Assembly (NCBI RefSeq): GCF_000241465.1
Contig: NZ_JH584235.1
Span: 480,305-544,304, forward strand
Source of the DNA: Sphingomonas echinoides ATCC 14820
GTDB lineage: Bacteria > Pseudomonadota > Alphaproteobacteria > Sphingomonadales > Sphingomonadaceae
DNA: 64,000 bases
Direction: 5' to 3'
Shown here: positions 16,832 to 26,356 of the stretch, in pieces
Numbering within the stretch: position 1 is the first letter of the stretch
Layout of the letters: the number at the start of each line of letters is the position of its first letter
The notes under the pieces: model-generated
Databases searched by the model: none
Told to the model about the DNA's origin: nothing
What the model saw: the letters and a program-made list of their open reading frames with translations, nothing else
Translations under genes and position numbers: made by a program

Positions 16832-19060
16832 TTACCGCACTGGCTTGTCCTTCACGTTCCGGTCGAGGAACGTCAAAATCGTCCCCCACAGATGCTCGCT
16901 GATGCCGGGCCCGCCAACGCGGTGCGTGTAGCCGGGATAGAACATCATCTCGAACGGCGTGTCGGTCGACTGCATCCGCGCGGCGAGCGCGGTCGAGTTG
17001 GTGAACACGACATTGTCGTCCGCCATGCCGTGGATCAGCAGCAGCGGGTCCTTGATCTTGGGCGCGTTTTCCAGCGCGGCCGAGGCGGCATAGGCTTTGG
17101 CGTCGCTCACCGGCGAACCCATATAGCGCTCGGTATAATGCGTGTCGTACAGGTTCCACTGCGTCACCGGCGCGCCCGAAACGCCTGCGGCATAGACGCC
17201 CTGGTTCGCCTCCAGCATCTTCAGCGTCATATAGCCGCCATAGGACCAGCCATAAATCGCCACCTTGGCGGGATCGACAAAGGGCTGGCTCTTGATGAAC
17301 TTCGCGCCCGCCAGTTGGTCGGCAACTTCGACCGTGCCCATCGCGCGGTAGATATGGTCCTCGAACGCCTTGCCGCGATTGTACGACCCGCGATTGTCGA
17401 TCTGGAAGAAGATGTAGCCATGCTGCACCAGATATTGCGGCAACGCCCCGCCCCAGGCGCGCGTCACCTGCTGGCCGGTGCCCGGACCACCATAATGCTG
17501 GAAGAACACCGGATACTTCTTCCCCGGCTCCAGCGGCGGCGTGATCATCTCATAATAGAGATCGGTGCCGTCCTCGGCCTTGATCGTGCCGAAGGTGGTT
17601 TGCTGGTGGCTCGCCAGATAGGGGTAATAAGGGTGGCCCGGCTTCACCGCATTCTCGTTGATCCACGACAGCCGCTTGCCGCTCGCATCGGCCAGATAGA
17701 CTTGTGTCGGCTGGGTCGGGTTGGAGCGCCCCACGATCATCCGCGTTGCGGCGTGATCCATGCTGGCACCATTCCACCAGCCGGTCTCGGTCAGCCGCGT
17801 GACGACACCCGGATGTGCGATATCGACCGAATAGACATGCTGTTCCAGCACGCCATCCTTATTGCCGGTGAAGAACAGCCGCCCCTTGGCTTCGTCGACG
17901 CCGATCAGTTGCTGGACGACCCAGTCGCCCTTGGTCAGCGCGGTCCACTTGCCCTTGGCGAAGCGGTAAAGGTGGCCATAGCCGGTCCGCTCCGAACGCC
18001 AGATCAAGCTGCCATCCTTCATCGGGCGATACGCCTCGGTGAGGTTTAGCCAGCTGCGCGTGCCCGATTTTTCGGTGAACAGAATGCTGCTCTTGCCCGT
18101 TTCCGGGTCGACCGTCAGCATGTCGAGCGTCTTCTGGTCGCGGCTTTCGCGTTGCACCAGCAGCGTCTTGCCATCGGGTGTCCAGTCAACCCGGGCGAGA
18201 TAGATGTCGGGGTTTTGGCCGAGATCGACCTTCACCTTGCCCGAGCCATCGGCCTTCATCACATACAGTTCGACCGCGACATTGGGCGTGCCCGCCGCTG
18301 GATAGCGCTGGTCATAGACCTTGGTGCCGCTCGCGCCGATCGCGGCGCGGGTGACGATGCCGACCGGGGCTTCGTCGAAACGCTCGACCGCGATGTGGGT
18401 GTCCTGCGGGGACCACCAATAGCCGGTGCGACGGTCCATTTCTTCCTGCGCGACGAACTCGGCCTCGCCCCAATGCACCGTGCCCGCGCCGTCTTGGCTG
18501 ATCTGGCGCGCGTCGCCGCCGCCAAGCGGCTGGACGAACAGATTCTGCCCGCGCACGAAGCTGACGAACCCGCCCTTGGGGCTGATAATCGGGTTGAGCG
18601 CGCCGCCCGGCGAATTGGTCAGCCGACGGGTCGCGCCGTCGAGCGTCGCCAGATACAAGTCCCCGTCCAGCGGCACGAGGATGGTCTTGCCATCGGGGGC
18701 CCAGTCATAGGCCACGATCCCCTTGGACCCGGCGATGCGGGCGCGTTCGCGCTGCATCTTTTCGGCCTCGGACAATTCCGCGCCGGAACCGACCTTTTTG
18801 GAATCGACCAGCATCCGCTCCTGCCCGGTGCGCGTGTCGAGCGCCCACAGGTCAAAGCGCTCCTTCTCGTCGGCGCGCGGGCGCAGCGAGGTGAGCAGCG
18901 TCCCGTCCGGCGACAGGCGTACCCCGCGCGGTTGCACGCCCGACAGATCGGGGCTGCCGAACACGCGCGACAGCGTCAGCTTGGCGGGCGCATCAGCCGC
19001 CATAACGGGCACCGCCGCACAAGCGAGCATCACGCCCGCAAAAGCCCAACTCGCCCGCAT
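16832..19060 (-). CDS. S9B family dipeptidyl-peptidase IV-like serine peptidase, exported
   Basis: 742 residues with a signal peptide (MRASWAFAGVMLACAAVPVMA). An N-terminal beta-propeller (residues about 30-480) carrying the helix motif with paired glutamates (WGEAEFVAQEEMDRRTGYWW) precedes an alpha/beta-hydrolase catalytic domain. The nucleophile is Ser606 in GWSYGGYM, the acid is in HGMADDNVVF and the histidine in GYTHRV. The Glu-Glu motif and length fit dipeptidyl-peptidase IV, which removes Xaa-Pro dipeptides from oligopeptides in the periplasm. The M2 peptidase encoded 3.6 kb away may contribute to the same peptide breakdown. Confidence 0.93.
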   Translation of the reverse strand: MRASWAFAGVMLACAAVPVMAADAPAKLTLSRVFGSPDLSGVQPRGVRLSPDGTLLTSLRPRADEKERFDLWALDTRTGQERMLVDSKKVGSGAELSEAEKMQRERARIAGSKGIVAYDWAPDGKTILVPLDGDLYLATLDGATRRLTNSPGGALNPIISPKGGFVSFVRGQNLFVQPLGGGDARQISQDGAGTVHWGEAEFVAQEEMDRRTGYWWSPQDTHIAVERFDEAPVGIVTRAAIGASGTKVYDQRYPAAGTPNVAVELYVMKADGSGKVKVDLGQNPDIYLARVDWTPDGKTLLVQRESRDQKTLDMLTVDPETGKSSILFTEKSGTRSWLNLTEAYRPMKDGSLIWRSERTGYGHLYRFAKGKWTALTKGDWVVQQLIGVDEAKGRLFFTGNKDGVLEQHVYSVDIAHPGVVTRLTETGWWNGASMDHAATRMIVGRSNPTQPTQVYLADASGKRLSWINENAVKPGHPYYPYLASHQQTTFGTIKAEDGTDLYYEMITPPLEPGKKYPVFFQHYGGPGTGQQVTRAWGGALPQYLVQHGYIFFQIDNRGSYNRGKAFEDHIYRAMGTVEVADQLAGAKFIKSQPFVDPAKVAIYGWSYGGYMTLKMLEANQGVYAAGVSGAPVTQWNLYDTHYTERYMGSPVSDAKAYAASAALENAPKIKDPLLLIHGMADDNVVFTNSTALAARMQSTDTPFEMMFYPGYTHRVGGPGISEHLWGTILTFLDRNVKDKPVR

Positions 19061-19136
19061 CCTGCATCTCCAATCCCGCGTTTTTCCTCGCCCGACGAAT
19101 GCGGGCGGCGTCGGCGCTTATCGCGGCGCGCGGTGA

Positions 19137-19361
19137 CTGCGTAAAGAGGGCAAGCGCGCCGCGACCTATCGCGCACAGATTGCAACGAGAATTTGCTCGG
19201 CTGCGGACGCGCTGCCCGATCTCGAAACTCTGTTCCGCGAGATGCACGATAGGCGCAAAGTTCGGATGGACTTTATCGATGGCGAGTATCGCTTCACCGC
19301 CACCGTTAATGAAGCGCGTGGCGGCGTGGCCGGCCTGATCCGCACCATCTCAAAGGCCTGA
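19137..19361 (+). CDS. Possible small hypothetical gene or gene remnant
   Basis: An open frame of 74 codons ending at TGA 19359-19361 fills most of the 340-base gap between two minus-strand genes. Its product looks protein-like rather than a shadow: YRAQIATRICSAADALPDL, then LFREMHDRRKVRMDFIDGEY and RFTATVNEARGGVAGLI. It has no ATG, GTG or TTG near its 5' end; the frame opens with CTG directly after an in-frame TGA, and there is no Shine-Dalgarno sequence. It is either a 5'-truncated remnant or starts at an unusual codon. Function unknown. Confidence 0.35.
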   Translation: MRKEGKRAATYRAQIATRICSAADALPDLETLFREMHDRRKVRMDFIDGEYRFTATVNEARGGVAGLIRTISKA

Positions 19362-19402
19362 TGAAAGAGCGTCCGGCCGCCGCGCGATCCGCTCCGTTCG
19401 GA

Positions 19403-20764
19403 TCAAGCGAGCGCCGGGCTTCCCTCGGCGTGCGGTTTCACCCGCGCCCCCTTGCGCCATGGCAGCACGCGACGTTCCACCAGCGACCGCCACGCCCATT
19501 CGACCGGTGCGATATCGAAATGCCGCACCCACAGATTCGCTCCGACCAGCAAGGCCGCGTTGATGAAGAACGCCGTCACCATCAATGGCCCCCATGTCAT
19601 CTTGCCATACAGGCCAAGCATGAAGGGCGGGTACAGCACCCACAGGCAGATCAGCGTCTGCGCGATATAGATGGACAGCGCGGTCCGCCCCGCCGCGACG
19701 AACGGCCGCAACAGTCGCGCCCCGAAGGCGCTGCCGACGAGCAGGTTGATGAGCGCGACATGCCCCAGCGTCATCGCCTGCCGCGCAAACTCGTAACTCG
19801 CCCAAAAGGTATAGGGGCCATCGCCAAACTGCATCTGTTCGGACGCCCCAATGACACGGAGCGTGATGCCGACGGCATAGGCGATCAATGCAGTCCAGGC
19901 GTAGAAGCGCCGCGAGCGCCGCCCCTGCAGGATGCCGAGCTTATAAAGCGCGGCACCGATCAGCATCACGCTCGCCGCTTCCCATACGAACAGAATCTCC
20001 AGGAACTGCGATTCTATATCGAGGAAGGACGCCCATTGCGCCTTGGTCCAGGACCGGAAATCGCCCTCGCGCGCTTTGTCCTCGGCGGCAATGTCGTTGT
20101 GCGATTTGGCGCGGGCCTCGGCGCGTTTCTTGTCCTTTTCGGCTTTTTCCTTCAGCAGTTTGCGCTCTTGCGCCGTTGGCTTGGCCCCAGCCGCCACCTT
20201 GGCCTCGATCGCGGCGACCTGCGCGCGCGTCTGCAGCGTCAGATAATAGCCGAAATAGCCCCCGCCCCCCAATTGAAACAAGGCGAGCGTCAGCCCGATC
20301 ATGATCAGCCATTGCGGGCGCAACCGCCGGAACAGGAACGCGACCAGCGCCGCAATGCCATAGGTGTGGAGGATGTCGCCCGGCCACAGCAGGATGAAGA
20401 CATGCACCAACCCAAAAGCGAACAGGATCAGATTGCGGACATAATAGCGCCGCATCACCACCCAGCCATTGGCCTTGTCGGCCACACGATCGGTCAGGAT
20501 CACCATCCCCGCGCCGAACAGCATTTCCAGCATGCAGCGGGCGGTGCCATTGGCAAACACTTCGCGCAGCCACCAGGCGATCCGGTCGGTCTGCGACCAG
20601 CCGAGATGCCGGATATCGTCGAACGACGCGTAAATCGACTGCCCCATGTCGTTGATGTTCATGAACAGGATGCCGAGGATCGCCACCCCGCGCAGAATAT
20701 CGAGCACCGCGATGCGCGGCGCGCCATCGGGTTCAGCGGCGGTGGTCATGGTGACGTCGGACAT
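19403..20764 (-). CDS. DUF418 domain-containing multi-spanning membrane protein
   Basis: 453 residues. The N-terminal RIAVLDILRGVAILGILFMN is the typical opening of DUF418/acyltransferase-3-related membrane proteins; the C-terminal third with GRTALSIYIAQTLICLW is the DUF418 core. About ten membrane helices are apparent. A long Lys/Glu/Ala-rich cytoplasmic segment (about residues 185-235) interrupts the helices. ATG 20764 (MSDVTMTT) follows GGGGGGAAAT; an ATG five codons later is an alternative. Function unknown; divergent from the next gene. Confidence 0.88.
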   Translation of the reverse strand: MSDVTMTTAAEPDGAPRIAVLDILRGVAILGILFMNINDMGQSIYASFDDIRHLGWSQTDRIAWWLREVFANGTARCMLEMLFGAGMVILTDRVADKANGWVVMRRYYVRNLILFAFGLVHVFILLWPGDILHTYGIAALVAFLFRRLRPQWLIMIGLTLALFQLGGGGYFGYYLTLQTRAQVAAIEAKVAAGAKPTAQERKLLKEKAEKDKKRAEARAKSHNDIAAEDKAREGDFRSWTKAQWASFLDIESQFLEILFVWEAASVMLIGAALYKLGILQGRRSRRFYAWTALIAYAVGITLRVIGASEQMQFGDGPYTFWASYEFARQAMTLGHVALINLLVGSAFGARLLRPFVAAGRTALSIYIAQTLICLWVLYPPFMLGLYGKMTWGPLMVTAFFINAALLVGANLWVRHFDIAPVEWAWRSLVERRVLPWRKGARVKPHAEGSPALA

Positions 20765-20861
20765 ATTTCCCCCCGGAATAGTCGGCGGCCGACCATAGCG
20801 AATCGTGGTGTATCGTGCAAACATGACACTTAGGTCGAGAATGGATGCGCGGGGATAGCGA

Positions 20862-21725
20862 ATGCGACGGATCGGGCCGACACAGAAAGGCTTCGCGGCG
20901 ATCGTTTTGACGATCCTGCTTCTCGCAGGGGCCACCCCGGTGCTGAGCCAATCGATCCACGACCGCATCTATCCAGCGCCGACCACGCCGATCGCGACCG
21001 CCACCCTTCCCGCTGGTGCCGAGCGCGTCGCCGTCCACACCAGTGACGGCCTGTCGATCACGGGTGCCGCAATCGCCGCAGCGCCGGGCAAGCCGACGCT
21101 GCTGGTGTTCCACGGCAATGGCTCGAGCGCGATGAGCACGCTTGACTGGTTCGCCCCCGCAATCGCCAAGGGCTATGGCGTGGTGGCTGCGGAATATCGC
21201 GGCTATTCGGGCAATCCCGGCCGCGCCGACGAAGCCGGGCTCGCACGCGATGCCGACGCTTTCTATGCCGAGGCTCGGCGACGGGCCGGCGGCGGGCGGC
21301 TGATCGTCGTCGGCCACAGCCTTAGCGGCGGCGTCGCACTCGGCCTCGCATCGCGCCAAAAGCTCGATGCGCTGGTCACCATCGGCACCTTCACCAGCCT
21401 GCGTGCGATGGTGCCCAAGATCGCCCGCGCGTTTGTCAGCGACCGATATGACAATCTCGCCACCGTGCCGACACTGGATGAGCCCTATTTCCTGATCCAC
21501 GGCCTCGCCGATGACACCGTGCCTGCGGCGATGGGACAGGAACTGCACAAGGCCGCTTACGCGGCGAAGCGCACGGGGTTCAGCCTCGTGATCCAGGGGG
21601 CCAACCATCATCCCGATGGCGCGTTGCTGGCCGCGATCCTGGAAATGATCGTCGCGCATCTCGATCATCCCGACGCGGCACCGCTGGCCTTGCCCGATAC
21701 GGTGAAGATGTACGGCTTTGGTTGA
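20862..21725 (+). CDS. Alpha/beta hydrolase, membrane-anchored or exported
   Basis: 287 residues with an N-terminal hydrophobic segment (GFAAIVLTILLLAGATPVLS) that is either a signal peptide or an anchor. Catalytic elements: VFHGNGSSAM, AAEYRGYSGNPG, the nucleophile elbow VGHSLSGG, HGLADDTVP and a terminal GANHHPDG histidine. The arrangement resembles the YfhR/ABHD13-like (BEM46) group of serine hydrolases. Substrate unknown. It is transcribed divergently from the DUF418 gene across about 97 bases. Confidence 0.88.
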   Translation: MRRIGPTQKGFAAIVLTILLLAGATPVLSQSIHDRIYPAPTTPIATATLPAGAERVAVHTSDGLSITGAAIAAAPGKPTLLVFHGNGSSAMSTLDWFAPAIAKGYGVVAAEYRGYSGNPGRADEAGLARDADAFYAEARRRAGGGRLIVVGHSLSGGVALGLASRQKLDALVTIGTFTSLRAMVPKIARAFVSDRYDNLATVPTLDEPYFLIHGLADDTVPAAMGQELHKAAYAAKRTGFSLVIQGANHHPDGALLAAILEMIVAHLDHPDAAPLALPDTVKMYGFG

Positions 21726-21808
21726 GCTGATCGCCGCGATCTTCGGCACCCTATCTTGACTGTCCGCCGAATGTCGTCAGTCTCCCTCGCTCTGATTGGG
21801 AGCGGACA

Positions 21809-23047
21809 ATGGCAAGAAATCGGTTCGTTTTTATAGCCTTGTCCCCGCTGCTCCTCGGCGCGCAGAGTCCACCCCAATCGCCCGCAATCGATGCCGCAGA
21901 TACGGCTTTGTCCAAAGGGCGTTATCTCGAAGCTAGTGACGCCTTGGCCGCCGCAGCCTTTGGCCCTGACGGCAAAGTCCGTGACGACTTCGCCTTCCAG
22001 ATGTGGGAACAGATCAGCCCAACCATAACGAACGAACTCGACCCAGCCGTACTGGCCCGCGCAGAACCTGGCTCACCTCCCGACCCCAGTTGGGCGACGC
22101 GCGTAGCAGCGGCCACTCCACACGATGCGATTGAAGAGATCGTCCGACGCGCGCGCGACACCAGCATCGTTATCTTGAATGAAGCCCATAATAGTCCCCG
22201 AGACCGTGCCTTTGCTTTGCAAGTGGCGCGTGCGTTAAAGCCACTCGGTTACTCGATCCTGGCCGCAGAAACGTTTGATAACGATCCTGCTGAACCCGGC
22301 CATGCCTCGATAATCGACAAGCTCAGGCAGGACGGTTTTGTCCGGATCAGCACCGGCTATTACACGCGAGACCCTGTTTTTGCGGGCTTTGTGCGCGAAG
22401 CAATGGCGTTAGGATATCGCCCCGTTGGCTATGAAGAAACCAGCAAACAGCGCCCGAAAGAGGGTGGCATTGCTCCGCGCGAGAAAGCGCAAGCCGAGAA
22501 TCTAGCAGCAGTGCTTGCGGCTCAACCGACGGAGAAAACGCTGGTTTATGTCGGTTATAGTCACGTCGCCGAAGCTCCGCTTCAGTCCCATACAGGCAAG
22601 ATCGACTGGATGGCGACCCGCCTGAAACGGCTGACCGGCATTGATCCCCTTACCATTGACCAGACGACCTTAACCGATCTCTCGCCGCACGAACGGCCGC
22701 CTTACGCCGCTGCCTCGGCGCGTATCGGGAACCGACCGAGCGTTTTCTTCGAGGGCAGCAATCCGCTCATTCTCGGCACCTATGCGGGTGCGGTTGACCT
22801 GCAAGTAGTCCACCCGGCCAGAGCGTATCGCAACGGACGTCCCCAATGGCTGGTTGAAATGGGCGGCAAGCCACTCGCAATCCCGAAAGAACTGGTGCCG
22901 ACCTCAGGGCGTCGCCTGATCCAGATTTTTGCCGCAGATGCGCCGCCGGATGCCGTCCCGCTCGACCAAGTTGTGGTACAGGCGGGTGCCCCCTTGCCGA
23001 TGCTGTTCGCGCCCGCCGTACCGGTGCGCTTTGCCATCGGTTCATAG
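21809..23047 (+). CDS. Exported protein with a ChaN/erythromycin-esterase-like fold (tentative)
   Basis: 412 residues beginning with a probable signal peptide (MARNRFVFIALSPLLLGAQS). The N-terminal 100 residues form a helical region of unknown class. From about residue 118 the pattern TSIVILNEAHNSPRDRAFAL (Asn-Glu-Ala-His 124-127), then ILAAETFDND and LVYVGYSHVAEAP, resembles the ChaN/TraB/EreA superfamily, in which a Glu and His contribute to a metal or catalytic centre. I do not recognise a specific family. Base composition is somewhat less GC-rich than its neighbours, hinting at later acquisition. ATG 21809 follows GGGAG at workable spacing. Confidence 0.7.
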   Translation: MARNRFVFIALSPLLLGAQSPPQSPAIDAADTALSKGRYLEASDALAAAAFGPDGKVRDDFAFQMWEQISPTITNELDPAVLARAEPGSPPDPSWATRVAAATPHDAIEEIVRRARDTSIVILNEAHNSPRDRAFALQVARALKPLGYSILAAETFDNDPAEPGHASIIDKLRQDGFVRISTGYYTRDPVFAGFVREAMALGYRPVGYEETSKQRPKEGGIAPREKAQAENLAAVLAAQPTEKTLVYVGYSHVAEAPLQSHTGKIDWMATRLKRLTGIDPLTIDQTTLTDLSPHERPPYAAASARIGNRPSVFFEGSNPLILGTYAGAVDLQVVHPARAYRNGRPQWLVEMGGKPLAIPKELVPTSGRRLIQIFAADAPPDAVPLDQVVVQAGAPLPMLFAPAVPVRFAIGS

Positions 23048-23067
23048 CAAGCCGCTTTGGCACAAAC

Positions 23068-23100
23068 AAAAAGGGCGAGGGGACCAAAGCCCCCGCGCCC
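23068..23100 (-). terminator. Rho-independent terminator after rplS
   Basis: On the minus strand a GC-rich hairpin (GGGCGCGGGG/CCCCTCGCCC with one mismatch, 23073-23100) is followed by TTTTTGTTTG. It lies 30 bases after the rplS stop and ends the trmD-rplS transcript. Confidence 0.88.
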
Positions 23101-23129
23101 TCCTGTTAGCCTGATGGCCAGCCGTCCGA

Positions 23130-23519
23130 TTACTCGGCAGCGCCGCCCTTGGCCGGACGGGTGTCGCGGCGCTCGGCGATGCGTGCCGACTTGCCGGTAC
23201 GACCACGCAGATAATAGAGCTTCGCACGACGCACAGCGCCCTTGCGGACGACTTCGATGCTGTCGACGTTGGGCGAATAGAGCGGGAAAACGCGCTCCAC
23301 GCCTTCACCGAACGAAATCTTCCGCACGGTGAAGTTCGAACCCATGCCCTTGTTGGAACGCGCGATGCACACGCCTTCATAATTCTGAACGCGGGTGCGC
23401 TCGCCTTCGACCACCTTCACGCCGACCTTGAGCGTATCGCCAGGGCGGAATTCGGGGATCTTCTTGGTCTCGAGAAACTTGGCAATGTTCTCGGCTTCGA
23501 TCGTCTGGATGAGATTCAT
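23130..23519 (-). CDS. rplS: 50S ribosomal protein L19
   Basis: 129 residues, bL19, located at the 30S-50S interface. Recognisable from [40 protein letters not shown], and [23 protein letters not shown] 23519 is separated from the trmD stop by one base, so it is coupled to trmD. An Ala/Lys-rich C-terminal tail extends a little beyond the core. Normally trmD-rplS continues the rpsP-rimM operon; here that continuity is broken upstream of trmD. Confidence 0.97.
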   Translation of the reverse strand: MNLIQTIEAENIAKFLETKKIPEFRPGDTLKVGVKVVEGERTRVQNYEGVCIARSNKGMGSNFTVRKISFGEGVERVFPLYSPNVDSIEVVRKGAVRRAKLYYLRGRTGKSARIAERRDTRPAKGGAAE

Positions 23520-23520
23520 C

Positions 23521-24252
23521 TCATGCGTCCTTGTCTGTCTGTCGCGCGCCAGAGGGCGACTGGACCCGAGCACCCTCATGGCGCTCCCACAGGTCCGGCC
23601 GCCTTAGCCGTGTTTCGGTCTCGGCCGTCGACTTGCGCCATGCCGAAATCCTCGCATGATCCCCCGATCGCAACACTTCGGGGATCGTGCGCCCTTCCCA
23701 TTCAAATGGTCGGGTATATTGCGGATATTCGAGAAGCCCCGTTTCGAAGCTCTCGTCCACGCCGCTATAAGCCGCGCCCATTACGCCGGGGAGCAGCCGA
23801 ATGCAAGCGTCGAGCAGCACCAGCGCCCCCATCTCGCCGCCCGACAGAATGTAATCCCCGATCGACACTTCCTCGATGTCGCGCGCGGCGAAGATGCGCT
23901 CGTCAAACCCCTCGAACCGGCCGCACAGGATGGTGACGCCCGGCCCCTCGGCAAGGCTGCGCACGCGGGCCTGGGTCAGCGGGGCGCCCCGTGGCGTCAT
24001 GGCGAGCAGCGGGCGTCCGGCGGGCACGCTGTCGATCGCGGCCGCCAGCACATCGGGGCGCAACACCATCCCCGCCCCGCCGCCCGCCGGCGTTCCGTCG
24101 ACGGTGCTGTGCTTGTCGGTCGCGAAATCCCGGATGTTGCGCGCGTCGAGGCTCCAGCGCCCCTCGGACAGCGCCCGCCCGGCAAGAGAAATGCCGAGCG
24201 GCCCGGGAAACATCTCGGGGTAAAGCGTTAAGACGGTGGCGGCGAAGGACAT
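23521..24252 (-). CDS. trmD: tRNA (guanine37-N1)-methyltransferase
   Basis: 243 residues, a SPOUT methyltransferase making m1G37 next to the anticodon of tRNAs that read CNN codons, which prevents +1 frameshifting. Motifs: [13 protein letters not shown] at the N-terminus, [24 protein letters not shown] and the knot segment [20 protein letters not shown] 24252 follows AAGGAG. Only 39 bases separate it from the divergent oxidoreductase start, so the two promoters must overlap or the trmD promoter lies within that gene. Confidence 0.97.
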   Translation of the reverse strand: MSFAATVLTLYPEMFPGPLGISLAGRALSEGRWSLDARNIRDFATDKHSTVDGTPAGGGAGMVLRPDVLAAAIDSVPAGRPLLAMTPRGAPLTQARVRSLAEGPGVTILCGRFEGFDERIFAARDIEEVSIGDYILSGGEMGALVLLDACIRLLPGVMGAAYSGVDESFETGLLEYPQYTRPFEWEGRTIPEVLRSGDHARISAWRKSTAETETRLRRPDLWERHEGARVQSPSGARQTDKDA

Positions 24253-24291
24253 TGGGCTCCTTCCCCCGCCCGCCCCCGAAAGGCAAGACGC

Positions 24292-25197
24292 GTGGACGAC
24301 TGCATCATCATCGGCGCTGGCCCGGCCGGGCTCACCGCCGCCATCTATCTCGCGCGCTTCCATCTGCGCATCCGCTTGTTCGATTGCGGCAGCAGCCGTG
24401 CCGCATTGATCCCGCGCACGCACAACCATGCCGGTTATCCCGGCGGAGTGAAAGGCAGGGAATTGCTGCGCTTGATGCTGGAGCAAGCCGAAGAATTCGG
24501 CGCGACGCGCGAACAGGCGGACGTCACCGAAATCATCCCAACAGGCGACACGTTCGACGTGCGCGTGGGCGACAGGCGCTATGCGACCCGCTCGGTCCTG
24601 CTGGCAACCGGCGTGGTCAACAACCGGCCAGACATGGCTGCGGAGGTGCATGACGAAGCGCTGGCGCGCGGGCTGCTGCGCTATTGCCCGATCTGCGACG
24701 GCTATGAAGTCACCGACAAACGGGTCGGCGTGATCGGCACCGGCGACCACGGAATGAAGGAAGCGCTGTTCCTGCGCGGCTTCACCCGCGATGTTACTTT
24801 GATCGCACCCGGTGCCGCGCATGAGCTCGACGCGTCCTGCCGCGCCAAACTGGAAGACGCGGGCATCGTTCATGTCGACGGCCCCTGCACGCCGATCCGC
24901 ATTGCCGGGGACGCGATCGAGGTGACCACGCCCAGTGGCGCGCTACGCTTCGACAGCGTCTATCCAGCGCTGGGATCAACGATCCGCTCCAGCCTCGCGG
25001 TTGCAGCCGGCGCGCGGGCGACCGCCGATGGCTGCCTCGAAGTCGACGATCATCAGCGCACCTCTATCCCCGGCCTGTTCGCAGCCGGCGATGTGGTGAA
25101 AGGGCTCGATCAAATCAGCCATGCCATGGGCGAAGCCGGCGTCGCAGCTACCACCATTCGCAACTTGCTCGACGAACGAAGCCCGATCAGGCGCTGA
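24292..25197 (+). CDS. Thioredoxin reductase-like FAD/NAD(P)-dependent oxidoreductase
   Basis: 301 residues. FAD motif [20 protein letters not shown] at the N-terminus, a redox-active CxxC (Cys132 and Cys135 in [10 protein letters not shown]), a second nucleotide-binding stretch [14 protein letters not shown], and the FAD-closing [20 protein letters not shown]. The second Rossmann motif differs from the canonical GGGDSAxEE of thioredoxin reductase, so the electron acceptor may not be thioredoxin. The start is GTG 24292, behind AAGG. It is the only plus-strand gene inside the ribosomal/SRP block and overlaps the VapC stop region by 11 bases in a convergent arrangement. Confidence 0.88.
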   Translation: MDDCIIIGAGPAGLTAAIYLARFHLRIRLFDCGSSRAALIPRTHNHAGYPGGVKGRELLRLMLEQAEEFGATREQADVTEIIPTGDTFDVRVGDRRYATRSVLLATGVVNNRPDMAAEVHDEALARGLLRYCPICDGYEVTDKRVGVIGTGDHGMKEALFLRGFTRDVTLIAPGAAHELDASCRAKLEDAGIVHVDGPCTPIRIAGDAIEVTTPSGALRFDSVYPALGSTIRSSLAVAAGARATADGCLEVDDHQRTSIPGLFAAGDVVKGLDQISHAMGEAGVAATTIRNLLDERSPIRR

Positions 25198-25570
25198 CCG
25201 ACCAGTTTTCCACGCGCAGGCCTGGCACATCGGCGAAATCGGCTTCGTTATTGGTGACGATTGTCGCGCCGAGGCTCAGCGCATGCGCGGCGAGCAAGCG
25301 GTCGAAACGGGCGCGTTTGAACGGCAGCCGCGCATATTCACGCGCGGCGACGTCGTCGAAGGGAAGGATCGGGATCACCGCGACAAAGTTTGCCAGAACG
25401 TCCGGGGACGGTGGTTTCCCAACGAAGGTGCCGACAGCGATCTCCGCGAAACTGATCGCGGAGATCGCCACCTCGCCCGGAAAGCACGCCGCCAAGCGAT
25501 CATTCACTGCCGAAAACCGCTCCGACATGGTGTAGATCGCCATATCGGCATCGATGAGATAGCGCGTCAC
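25187..25570 (-). CDS. PIN-domain toxin VapC
   Basis: 127 residues, a PIN-domain RNase. Acidic residues are visible in [11 protein letters not shown] (Asp), [10 protein letters not shown] (Glu), [10 protein letters not shown] (Asp) and the late [10 protein letters not shown] (Asp). It starts at GTG 25570, three bases after the antitoxin stop codon. Its 3' end overlaps the convergent oxidoreductase gene by 11 bases. With an AbrB-type antitoxin it is a classic VapBC pair, cleaving tRNA or rRNA when antitoxin is lost. Confidence 0.92.
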   Translation of the reverse strand: MTRYLIDADMAIYTMSERFSAVNDRLAACFPGEVAISAISFAEIAVGTFVGKPPSPDVLANFVAVIPILPFDDVAAREYARLPFKRARFDRLLAAHALSLGATIVTNNEADFADVPGLRVENWSVSA

Positions 25571-25573
25571 GCG

Positions 25574-25849
25574 TCACGCATCGCGCGCTGCTAGCCGCTT
25601 TGCAATCGTGCTGGGCCGCTCATCGAAATCGCCATGCGGAATCAAGCGTGCGCCGGGTGCCTTGCCCGCAAAACCGCTAATGTCGATCGTGCGCCGGGGC
25701 GCGTTGACGGGTTCTACGCGAAACGACATCGGCGCCTCCTTGACCATGCGCACTTCGGTGCCTTCAGGAATGCCCATGCCCTTGGGCAGCCGCAACGCGA
25801 CCGAATTGCCCGACTTGAATGTTGTGCCCTGATATTCGTCGTCCGGCAT
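25574..25849 (-). CDS. AbrB/VapB-type antitoxin
   Basis: 91 residues. The N-terminal swapped-hairpin AbrB signature is TTFKSGNSVALRLPKGMGIP with an acidic strand EGTEVRMVKE; the C-terminal part would bind and block VapC. I chose ATG 25849, which follows GGAGG at good spacing, over an ATG six codons earlier. A near-perfect palindrome (25861-25879) just upstream of the ribosome site is the likely autoregulatory operator. Confidence 0.9.
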   Translation of the reverse strand: MPDDEYQGTTFKSGNSVALRLPKGMGIPEGTEVRMVKEAPMSFRVEPVNAPRRTIDISGFAGKAPGARLIPHGDFDERPSTIAKRLAARDA

Positions 25850-25860
25850 CTCAGCCTCCG

Positions 25861-25879
25861 TATACACGTTACGTATATA
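25861..25879. promoter_or_regulatory. VapB operator palindrome
   Basis: TATACACGT-T-ACGTATATA: two 9-base arms that match at eight positions, extended to 21 bases by an outer G/C pair. AT-rich, 11 bases upstream of the antitoxin start, and immediately after the rimM stop codon. Confidence 0.7.
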
Positions 25880-26356
25880 CTAAACCACGAAGGCCGCGTC
25901 AACCACGAGGCGCTCCGCATTCCAATCGGGTACGGCATCGGCGTTCATCGGGACCATGAAGCGCTTTTTGTCGGGCCGTTCGACTTCGATGACGTCGCCC
26001 GCGCCGAAATCATCGATCGCGACCACCTGCCCCAGCGCCTCGCCTTCCAGCGAGACGACGGGCAGGCCCAACAGATCGGCATGATAATATTCGCCCGGCT
26101 CCAGCGGCGGCAACGCCGAGCGCGGTACGGTCAGTTCGGTGCCGCGCAACGCCTCGGCAGCGTTGCGGTCGGTCACTTCGGCAATGCGCGCAATCGCGCC
26201 ATTGCTGCCGTGGCGCACCGACTTGAGCGTCAGTGCGCCGCCATTGAACACCTTGTAGCTGCTCAGATCCTCGGTGAAGACCTTGAGACGGACTTCCCCC
26301 GTCACACCGTGCGCGCCGATGATGACGGCGAGCGTGACGGGGGAATCGGGTCGCAT
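25880..26356 (-). CDS. rimM: Ribosome maturation factor RimM
   Basis: 158 residues. It assists late assembly of the 30S head and binds uS19. Landmarks: LAVIIGAHGVTGEVRLKVFT at the N-terminus, the central PPLEPGEYYHADLLGLPV and the PRC-barrel VVAIDDFGAGDVIEV. Its ATG overlaps the rpsP stop codon by one base (TGATG), so it is translationally coupled. In most bacteria trmD follows directly; here the VapBC pair and an inverted oxidoreductase gene intervene. Confidence 0.96.
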   Translation of the reverse strand: MRPDSPVTLAVIIGAHGVTGEVRLKVFTEDLSSYKVFNGGALTLKSVRHGSNGAIARIAEVTDRNAAEALRGTELTVPRSALPPLEPGEYYHADLLGLPVVSLEGEALGQVVAIDDFGAGDVIEVERPDKKRFMVPMNADAVPDWNAERLVVDAAFVV

